Shown here piece by piece: positions 6,755 through 12,142 of a DNA stretch of 12,142 bases. A program made the position numbers and the translations under genes. The stretch comes from a candidate division NPL-UPA2 bacterium. GTDB taxonomy: Bacteria > NPL-UPA2 > JAGMAN01. Location of the stretch: positions 1-12,142 of the forward strand of contig JAJOKU010000109.1 of the NCBI GenBank assembly GCA_021129695.1, read 5' to 3'. The notes beneath the pieces were generated by a model, which saw only the letters and a program-made list of their open reading frames with translations, did not search any database and was not told the origin of the DNA. Every line of letters begins with the position of its first letter. Position 1 is the first letter of the stretch.

Positions 6755-6799
6755 ACAGCCGTAGGCAGTGCCGATTCTCAGGCAGCACTGCTTCGCGGT
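6755..6799. repeat. Interspersed repeat copy B with internal duplication
   Basis: ACAGCC, GT, AGGCAGT corresponds to copy A at 3805. The unit then repeats as GGCAGCACTGCTTCGCGGT (6781-6799), matching 16 of 19 positions of 3814-3832. GCAGTGC (6765-6771) and GCACTGC (6785-6791) can pair as a 7-bp stem. Further right AGCAAA and TTTGCT form another small stem. Around these, 6628-6847 holds no convincing gene. Confidence 0.45.
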
Positions 6800-6847
6800 G
6801 AGGAGCAAAGCGACGAGTTTGCTTGAGGATGAGGAAGGAGAAAAAGA

Positions 6848-8443
6848 GTGAGTAGAGCAGAAGGCGAATTGCAAACCGTGGTAGAGCGGCTTAGCCCAGT
6901 AGCCAGACGGTTACTGCGGAAAATGGAAGATGTATCGCCCTATAGCGCATCAGGGTTGGCAAAGCTGATTGGGGAGAGCGAAGCCAAGGCAGTCGGTGCC
7001 ATTGGCTGGTTGATAGCTAATGGACTGGCTAAACAAGAAAGTGGAGGGCAACTGAAACACCGTGTATCCCTGGCTGACACGGGCCGCTTATTTTACGCCG
7101 AAGGTGTAACCCAAGCCAGGGTAATTGATCTGCTGCGCGATAAGGGTTCCTTAACCATTGAAGAAATATGTCGTGAAGTACGGCCAAAGGAGGAACTGAA
7201 TCCGATTCTCGGAAGTATGAAGAAGGCGGGTGTCGTAAGGTTCGAAAGCGGCGGTCGGGTGGTACTGGGAGAAGAATCAACTGTGGCTAAAGCAGAGGAA
7301 GAATATCGAAAAGTATATGAGCTTATTAAAGATGTTGGCAGCGAGGCTCGGGTATACTGGGATAACATGACAGTGGACGAGCGCAAAAAGACAGAAGAAA
7401 TGAGCCGCAAGAGAGGGAAGGGAAAAGCTGTTTTCAGAATAGCCAGGGAAGTCGAGATGTTATACGCACTCACTACTGATGGACAGAGAGCCCGTCTAAT
7501 ATGTAAAGATGAGGAAGGTGCAGAAGAGATAGATTCCCTCACCCCTGAGATCCTGGAGAAGGAATCTTGGCGGGGCCGGGCATTCAGAAAATACGACATA
7601 GCCACTGCCCCTGCAAAGTTGACTGGCGGCAGGAAACACCCTTATGGTCTCTTCTTAGATTTTGTCAGGAAGAAGTTAATGGCTATGGGATTTGAGGAGA
7701 TGGAAGGTAGGCTAATTGAGACCGAGTTCTGGAACAACGATGCCCTCTTCATGCCCCAGGACCATCCGGCTCGGGAGATACATGATGTCTACCTGATTAA
7801 GGAACCTAAATATTCTAAGAAGCTTCCTCGGACTTTGGTCAAAAGGGTAGCTGAAACACACCGAAGTGGCTGGAAGACAGGTTCGGCTGGCTGGGGATAT
7901 GAGTTTGATGTCAGGAGAACAGCTCGCTTTGTCCTTCGCAGTCAGGGGACAGCCAACTCGGCCCGCATGTTAGCTTCCATTCCCAGGGTTCCAGGCAAAT
8001 ATTTTGCCATTGCCCGCTGTTTCCGGTACGATCGGGTGGATTCTACCCATGCTCCGGATTTCTATCAGATAGAAGGGATAGTCATTTCTCCCGGGATAAA
8101 TTTCAGACATCTCCTCGGCCTTCTGAAGCTCTTTGCCTTAGAGATAGCTGGCTCTGAAGAGGTTAAATTCATTCCCTCCTACTTCCCATTTACTGAACCC
8201 TCGGTGGAAATTATTTTCAAGCATGAAAAGCTTGGCTGGATGGAACTTGGGGGAGCGGGGATCTTCCGAAAAGAAGTTACCCTTCCCCTGGGCATAGATA
8301 TTCCCGTCATTGCCTGGGGATTGGGATTGGATCGGATGGCCATGGTGACCCTATCCATAAATGATATAAGGGACCTATTTACTTCCGACTTAGGGAAGAT
8401 ACTTCAGATGAAGTTTAGCCCGCTTTATTCATACCTTTCTTAA
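6848..8443 (+). CDS. pheS: Phenylalanine--tRNA ligase alpha subunit, archaeal/spirochaete type
   Basis: Catalytic subunit of the alpha2-beta2 PheRS that charges tRNA-Phe. At 531 residues it is much longer than bacterial PheS (about 330). The N-terminal ~240 residues form repeated winged-helix-like units (PYSASGLAKLIGES, SLTIEEICREV), as in archaeal and eukaryotic PheS, in place of the bacterial coiled coil. The class II core holds QDHPAREIHDVY (304-315), RSQGTANSARMLA (364-376), FAIARCFRYDRVDSTHAPDFYQIEG (motif 2, about 386-410), WMELGGAGIFRKEV and motif 3 GLGLDRM (491-497). It starts at GTG 6848 with AGGAAGGAG ending 7 bases upstream. It sits downstream of rplT, where bacterial pheS is expected, but is of the non-bacterial type. 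Spirochaetes are the established bacterial case of this replacement. Confidence 0.94.
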   Translation: MSRAEGELQTVVERLSPVARRLLRKMEDVSPYSASGLAKLIGESEAKAVGAIGWLIANGLAKQESGGQLKHRVSLADTGRLFYAEGVTQARVIDLLRDKGSLTIEEICREVRPKEELNPILGSMKKAGVVRFESGGRVVLGEESTVAKAEEEYRKVYELIKDVGSEARVYWDNMTVDERKKTEEMSRKRGKGKAVFRIAREVEMLYALTTDGQRARLICKDEEGAEEIDSLTPEILEKESWRGRAFRKYDIATAPAKLTGGRKHPYGLFLDFVRKKLMAMGFEEMEGRLIETEFWNNDALFMPQDHPAREIHDVYLIKEPKYSKKLPRTLVKRVAETHRSGWKTGSAGWGYEFDVRRTARFVLRSQGTANSARMLASIPRVPGKYFAIARCFRYDRVDSTHAPDFYQIEGIVISPGINFRHLLGLLKLFALEIAGSEEVKFIPSYFPFTEPSVEIIFKHEKLGWMELGGAGIFRKEVTLPLGIDIPVIAWGLGLDRMAMVTLSINDIRDLFTSDLGKILQMKFSPLYSYLS

Positions 8444-8455
8444 AATTGGAACAGG

Positions 8456-8507
8456 GCGGGCTACCCCGCAATCTTTAATTAAAACGCTAAGCGTTTTAAT
8501 TATGCGG
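8456..8507. repeat. Palindrome cluster after pheS: 12-bp stem with a TAA loop, nested in an outer stem
   Basis: TAATTAAAACGC (8476-8487) and GCGTTTTAATTA (8491-8502) are exact reverse complements around TAA. CCGCA (8466-8470) and TGCGG (8503-8507) can enclose this as an outer stem. To the left GCGGG-CTAC-CCCGC (8456-8469) forms an alternative stem that shares bases with the outer one. No T-run follows that would make it a simple terminator. Confidence 0.55.
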
Positions 8508-8515
8508 CCCTTCGC

Positions 8516-8541
8516 CCCGAGAAATCCGAAGGATTTCCGGG
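8516..8541. repeat. Hairpin CCCG-A-GAAATCC-GAA-GGATTTC-CGGG
   Basis: A 7-bp stem GAAATCC (8521-8527)/GGATTTC (8531-8537) is closed by a GAA loop. It is extended by CCCG (8516-8519)/CGGG (8538-8541) across a single bulged A. The TCCGAAGGA core matches the hairpin at 6696-6706. The stem is visible; its function is unknown. Confidence 0.55.
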
Positions 8542-8547
8542 ATAAAG

Positions 8548-8577
8548 TCCCTGGAATCGCTTTGCGATTCCTAGGGA
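8548..8577. repeat. 13-bp hairpin with TTT loop and one bulge
   Basis: TCCCT+GGAATCGC (8548-8560) pairs with GCGATTCC (8564-8571) and AGGGA (8573-8577); only T8572 is unpaired and the loop is TTT. It is unlikely to be a coding remnant. Confidence 0.55.
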
Positions 8578-8579
8578 GG

Positions 8580-8600
8580 TGGATTACTTTAAGTAATCCA
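8580..8600. repeat. 9-bp hairpin with TTA loop just before the pheT ribosome-binding site
   Basis: TGGATTACT (8580-8588) and AGTAATCCA (8592-8600) are exact reverse complements around TTA. The stem ends 5 bases before GAAAGG (8606-8611), the pheT ribosome-binding site. In mRNA it could influence pheT translation; that is inference. Confidence 0.5.
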
Positions 8601-8617
8601 GGTTAGAAAGGTCTAAG

Positions 8618-10315
8618 ATGCCAACCATTGAGGTAAAAAAAGCGTATTTAGATAGATGCCTTAAGTCCATAAAGGAGGCGGGAGTGGGGATAGAGGAGGC
8701 TCTCTCTTCGGTTAAGGCCGAGATAAAGGGCGAAGACGCCGACTATTACAAGATAGATGTAGCTGATACAAATAGGCCTGATCTATTTACAGCAGAAGGT
8801 ATAGTTAAGGAACTGCAGGGGATTTACAGGAAGGAGAAATTTGACTATAGCTTCTTAAATCAAAAACCAAGCCACCGAATAGAGGTTCTTGACTCTGTCC
8901 GCGAAATAAGACCATTCGTTGGCGCTTTCTTAGTGAAGGGCTTAACTGTAGATGAAGATAGCTTAGATTCTTTAATAAAGATGCAGGAGAAGCTCTGTGA
9001 GACGCTGGGAAGGAAGCGAAGGAGGGTAGCCATTGGAGTCTATGAGGCAAGTGCAATCAAGTTCCCGGTAAGATACGGAGCCTTTGGCCCGAAATCCTAT
9101 AGGTTTGTTCCCCTGGGGCTGGATGATGAGATGGACCTAAAAGATATCTTGAAGAAGCATCCCAAGGGCATTGAGTATGGGCACCTCTTGAAGGATTTCA
9201 GCAAATATCCTCTCCTCCTGGATGCCAATGATGAGGTTCTCTCCCTGCCTCCCATCATTAATAGTAAGAAGATGGGAGAGGTGAAGATAGGGTCGAACTA
9301 TCTCTTCGTGGAAGCTACCGGGCTGGATCAAAGAGCAGTCACCTTAGCTTTAAACATTATCTCCTTCTGCCTCTCTTTTCGAGGAGGGACCATAGAGAGA
9401 TGCGAGAGTGTATATCCTTACTCAACTCCATTTGGGGAGAATCAGGTGACACCCATGCAAATGAACAAGGCGTTGAGAATAGATATGAAGGAGCCAAAGC
9501 GGATACTGGGTGTTGAAATTGGCTGGGAAGATGCAGCCGAAAAGCTGATGAGATTAGGGTATGAAATTCATGGGCGAGGAGAAAATTTCCAGGTCATTGC
9601 CCCTTATTACCGAAGTGATTGTATGCATCAATATGATATCATAGAGGATATAGCCATAGTTAAGGGCTACAATAGTTTTGCCCCTCTCCCCCTGACCGAT
9701 TTTACTATGGGAAGCCTGTCCAGAGAGCAGGAGGAGATGGATAACATCAGGGATATTTTAGTGGGAATGGGTTTTCAGGAGATAATATCTAACATATTAG
9801 TCTCTCGGGCGGAGTTATATGAGCGGATGAGGCAAGAGCAGGAAGCTGTGGAGATAGAGAATGTGATGACGGAGAGCTATTCTATCCTGAGGAACTGGCT
9901 CATCCCCGGCCTGGTTAAAGTGGAAAGCAATAGCTCCCAGATAGAGTACCCACACAGGATATTTGAAGTGGGAGAGGTCGTCCTCAAGGAGGATGAGCCG
10001 AGGGCGGAGCTCCGCCTGGCTTGTCTCATGTCCGGCAGAGAGATAAATTTCACTGATGTCCATAGGACCTTAGAGAGTCTATTGGAAACCTTATCCCTGC
10101 CTTATAAGTTGCAGGCTGCACCCGACCATTCATTCATAGGTTCATTCATAGAAGGTCGCTTTGGCACCGTGGAGGTGAATGGGAAGGAAATAGGGATAAT
10201 CGGTGAGCTCCACCCCGAGGTCCTCTACAACTGGTCAATAAAAATGCCTGCCTCTGCATTAGAGATAACTCTACCCTCTAATCTTTCTTGCCTGATTCGG
10301 GATGGTGTGTTATAA
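8618..10315 (+). CDS. pheT: Phenylalanine--tRNA ligase beta subunit, archaeal/spirochaete type
   Basis: The second PheRS subunit has 565 residues, the length of archaeal PheT and far shorter than bacterial PheT (about 800). It opens with MPTIEVKKAYLD and the DVADTNRPDLFTAEGIVKEL segment. A B3/B4 editing-type domain covers about 95-265 (VGAFLVKGL, LCETLGRKRRRVAIGVYE, HPKGIEYG, LPPIIN). A B5 DNA-binding-like domain (about 280-355; DIIEDIAIVKGYN) and a catalytic-like core follow. The N-terminal EMAP-like tRNA-binding domain and the C-terminal anticodon-binding domain of bacterial PheT are absent, as expected for this type. ATG 8618 has GAAAGG 6 bases upstream. It pairs with pheS across an unusually long, hairpin-filled 174-base gap. 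Confidence 0.93.
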   Translation: MPTIEVKKAYLDRCLKSIKEAGVGIEEALSSVKAEIKGEDADYYKIDVADTNRPDLFTAEGIVKELQGIYRKEKFDYSFLNQKPSHRIEVLDSVREIRPFVGAFLVKGLTVDEDSLDSLIKMQEKLCETLGRKRRRVAIGVYEASAIKFPVRYGAFGPKSYRFVPLGLDDEMDLKDILKKHPKGIEYGHLLKDFSKYPLLLDANDEVLSLPPIINSKKMGEVKIGSNYLFVEATGLDQRAVTLALNIISFCLSFRGGTIERCESVYPYSTPFGENQVTPMQMNKALRIDMKEPKRILGVEIGWEDAAEKLMRLGYEIHGRGENFQVIAPYYRSDCMHQYDIIEDIAIVKGYNSFAPLPLTDFTMGSLSREQEEMDNIRDILVGMGFQEIISNILVSRAELYERMRQEQEAVEIENVMTESYSILRNWLIPGLVKVESNSSQIEYPHRIFEVGEVVLKEDEPRAELRLACLMSGREINFTDVHRTLESLLETLSLPYKLQAAPDHSFIGSFIEGRFGTVEVNGKEIGIIGELHPEVLYNWSIKMPASALEITLPSNLSCLIRDGVL

Positions 10316-10362
10316 ATAGGGCGAAAAGGGATAAATAGGGTCAAACGAAAGGAGGAGGAAAG

Positions 10363-10478
10363 ATGCAAGTGTTTATTAAGAAGGATTATGAGGAGATGAG
10401 GAAGCAGGAGCGAAATTGAAGAGGAAAGATTACTACAAGCACGTTGAGAAGATGGCAGATCTATTGAAGAAGAAGTGA
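10363..10478 (+). pseudogene. Short open frame with strong RBS; possible gene remnant (nagB-like start)
   Basis: GGAGGAGG (10351-10358 region) precedes ATG 10363, which encodes 18 residues (MQVFIKKDYEEMRKQERN) and stops at 10417-10419. From memory, the first twelve residues resemble the N-terminus of NagB-type glucosamine-6-phosphate deaminases. Another frame, open from 10392 and ending at TGA 10476, reads on as KRKDYYKHVEKMADLLKKK, with no ribosome-binding site of its own. One reading is a gene with most of its interior deleted. Others are a real short peptide or a translated leader for the gene at 10503. The neighbouring sugar-nucleotide gene makes an aminosugar origin thinkable, but this is weak. 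The rest of 10316-10502 is purine-rich without hairpins. Confidence 0.25.
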
Positions 10479-10502
10479 GAGAGAATAGAGGAGAGACGAA
10501 GA

Positions 10503-12005
10503 GTGGCTGAAGGAAATCATGAGAAGATAACGGAGATGATTAAGGAACTGAGCTCTGAAGTAGATATGTCCTCAAAAGACATATCAGTCATATTGGCTGG
10601 CGGTCACGGGAAGAGGATTAAATCGGAGACCCCCAAAATGCTTCATAAAATATGGGGAGTCCCCACTGTTCTTAGGGTAGTGAATACAGTAAGTGAGGGA
10701 TTGAATAACGAAAATAAAATAATAGTTGTTGGCATAAAGGGTGATGAAGTAGCTCGTGAAATTGGAAAGAGTAAAAATACCGCCTTTGTTTACCAGAAAG
10801 AGCAGAAGGGAACAGGCCACGCTCTTCAAGTTGCCTTTGAATCTTTTAAGGGGAAGCAGTTCAATGGAAATATCTATGTTTTTCCTGCTGACATGGGATT
10901 AGTAACAGCTCAGGCGGTCAGGAAATTCAAGGAAGAATTTGAGCGCTCTAATTTTGATATGATGGTTTTAACCGGCATATATGATGGTAATCCGGAAGAC
11001 AACTACTATGGCCGAGTTATCAGAATTCCGGGGGAAGACCCTGCCGGGCAGGAGATCGGAGAGAAGATTGGCCGGGTAATGGAGATAAAGGAGCATAAGG
11101 ATATATTGAGTTTAGAAAGTGACTACACAGTAGATTTTGGTGCCTGCACATATAAATTTACACGGGACCAGCTACTGAATATAATGGAGTTCAATGGTGG
11201 AGTCTATGCCTTTAAAGGCGATAAGTTGAGAGAACACATCATGGAGATAGACACAGATAATGTTCAGGGTGAATTCTATTTAACCACCCTGGTTACTATC
11301 TTTAATCGTTATGGTCTGACCGTTGGTGCCTCAACGGTAGAGGATAACTCAGTAATTATCGCTTTTAACAATAGAGCAGTTTTGAAAGATATGGAGGACA
11401 TCGCCCGTAACCGGATATATAAGAAATTAAAAAATATAATCACTTTTGAAGACAAGGAAGATTTTTTCTTGGCCGATGAAGTGGTGCAGGGAATCTTGGA
11501 GCTGGACCGCAGGGAAGAGACGCTGGACATTGTAATCGAAAAGGGAGTCCACCTTCATAAAGGAGTGCGGTTGAACAGGGGAGTACACATCAAGAAAAAT
11601 AGTGCCCTAAAAGGAAACATTGAATTAGGGAGAAATGTGACTATTTGGGAAGGAGTCTCTTTAAGCACCTATCCCCACCAGACGATGAGAATAGGACAGG
11701 GAAGTGAAATACTCCAGGGGAACATCATAAAAGGAAACCTAAGAATTGGAGAGAACTGTCGCATAGAATCATCCGTTAACATAACCGGCAGCGATGACTG
11801 CCCAACCAGGATTGGTAAAAATGTCACCATAAAAGGCACCAGTTATATATTCGGCTCTGTCATTGACGATGATGTTTGGATAGAACATTCTGTTATTAAG
11901 AATAAGCGAGTGGAGAAAGTGCTCAGAAGGGACGGCTCTATTCAGAAAATAAGATACTATCTTCCCCAACCAGAGGGAATCGATTCAATAACTGACCTAT
12001 CTTGA
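10503..12005 (+). CDS. GlmU-like sugar nucleotidyltransferase with atypical left-handed beta-helix C-terminus
   Basis: This 500-residue cytoplasmic protein probably makes a UDP- (or other NDP-) sugar from sugar-1-phosphate and NTP. The N-terminal domain (about 26-285) has the GlmU signature LAGGHGKRIKSETPKMLH (31-48), QKEQKGTGHA (98-107), the metal-binding D130 in PAD, YGRVIRI, EIKEHKDI, and DNVQGEFYLT with N253 as the second metal ligand. From about 340 to 465 hexapeptide-like repeats indicate a left-handed beta-helix. It lacks the GlmU acetyltransferase hallmarks (the GAGT..NYDG loop and its histidine), so a bifunctional GlmU is unlikely. The C-terminus ends in IRYYLPQPEGIDSITDLS. GTG 10503 has GAGGAG 9 bases upstream; ATG 10566 would remove 21 poorly conserved residues and still keep the whole domain. 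The exact sugar is unknown. Confidence 0.85.
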   Translation: MAEGNHEKITEMIKELSSEVDMSSKDISVILAGGHGKRIKSETPKMLHKIWGVPTVLRVVNTVSEGLNNENKIIVVGIKGDEVAREIGKSKNTAFVYQKEQKGTGHALQVAFESFKGKQFNGNIYVFPADMGLVTAQAVRKFKEEFERSNFDMMVLTGIYDGNPEDNYYGRVIRIPGEDPAGQEIGEKIGRVMEIKEHKDILSLESDYTVDFGACTYKFTRDQLLNIMEFNGGVYAFKGDKLREHIMEIDTDNVQGEFYLTTLVTIFNRYGLTVGASTVEDNSVIIAFNNRAVLKDMEDIARNRIYKKLKNIITFEDKEDFFLADEVVQGILELDRREETLDIVIEKGVHLHKGVRLNRGVHIKKNSALKGNIELGRNVTIWEGVSLSTYPHQTMRIGQGSEILQGNIIKGNLRIGENCRIESSVNITGSDDCPTRIGKNVTIKGTSYIFGSVIDDDVWIEHSVIKNKRVEKVLRRDGSIQKIRYYLPQPEGIDSITDLS

Positions 12006-12142
12006 CTCGTAAATGCTCAGTGAACCCCGTGCCATAGCACAGGAATATCACCAACATTTAGAAGATTCCCACTACTATTTAATATTGGACACGAGTTACG
12101 CATTATTTTTAGATGTCAGAAATGTAACCCTTTCAATTACAA
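12006..12142. other. Downstream spacer, no supported feature
   Basis: No gene, tRNA or clear terminator is visible. CCCGTGC-CATA-GCACAGG near 12025-12042 forms only an interrupted 4+2 bp stem without a T-run. The sequence is cut by the window end, so a gene could begin or end just beyond. Confidence 0.4.

Noticed and set aside
6637..6801. 54-codon open frame in the trkH-pheS spacer
   Set aside because: It runs straight through hairpins and the repeat element, is rich in Gly, Arg and Ser as expected from those repeats, and has no convincing ribosome-binding site.
8444..8617. CRISPR array suggested by repeated hairpins
   Set aside because: The palindromes differ in sequence and length and are not separated by regular spacers.
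12020..12045. Terminator after the nucleotidyltransferase
   Set aside because: The stem CCCGTGC/GCACAGG has a mismatch, only about 6 pairs, and no following T-run.

Overview
The window reads as a stretch of bacterial chromosome of moderate GC content, most likely from an uncultured lineage. Nearly all genes lie on the + strand. The backbone thrS–infC–rpmI–rplT followed by pheS–pheT is a classic bacterial translation cluster. Three features are not textbook: a ThrRS without its N-terminal TGS domain, a phenylalanyl-tRNA synthetase of the archaeal/spirochaete type, and spacers full of short palindromes. I cannot name the phylum from sequence alone. The PheRS type is established for spirochaetes and may occur in other deep lineages.

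Layout. Positions 1-250 hold no supported gene, only a short hairpin at 196-214. Next come three tRNA genes (Cys-GCA, Leu-TAA, Val-GAC; 251-613). An AT-rich repeat (about 632-712) leads into thrS (749-2572). infC follows, overlapping the thrS stop by one base and starting at an AUU codon that a simple ORF search misses. rpmI and rplT complete the initiation-factor/ribosomal-protein operon. A repeat-bearing spacer (3727-3864) precedes a potassium-uptake operon of two single-unit TrkA proteins and a TrkH channel subunit (3865-6627). A hairpin-rich spacer (6628-6847) leads to archaeal-type pheS. A second, even denser hairpin spacer (8444-8617) separates pheS from pheT. After pheT a 187-base spacer holds a short, strongly primed reading frame that may be a gene remnant. 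The last gene is a GlmU-like sugar nucleotidyltransferase with an atypical left-handed beta-helix C-terminus (10503-12005). The final 137 bases carry nothing I can support.

How the genes work together. thrS, infC, rpmI, rplT, pheS, pheT and the tRNAs all serve translation. The trk genes form an NAD/ATP-gated potassium import system that has come to lie between rplT and pheS. The nucleotidyltransferase probably supplies an activated sugar for cell-envelope synthesis. The most notable points are the replacement of bacterial PheRS by archaeal-type subunits at the position where the bacterial genes normally sit, and the palindrome clusters on both sides of pheS, several built as perfect stems closed by three-base loops.
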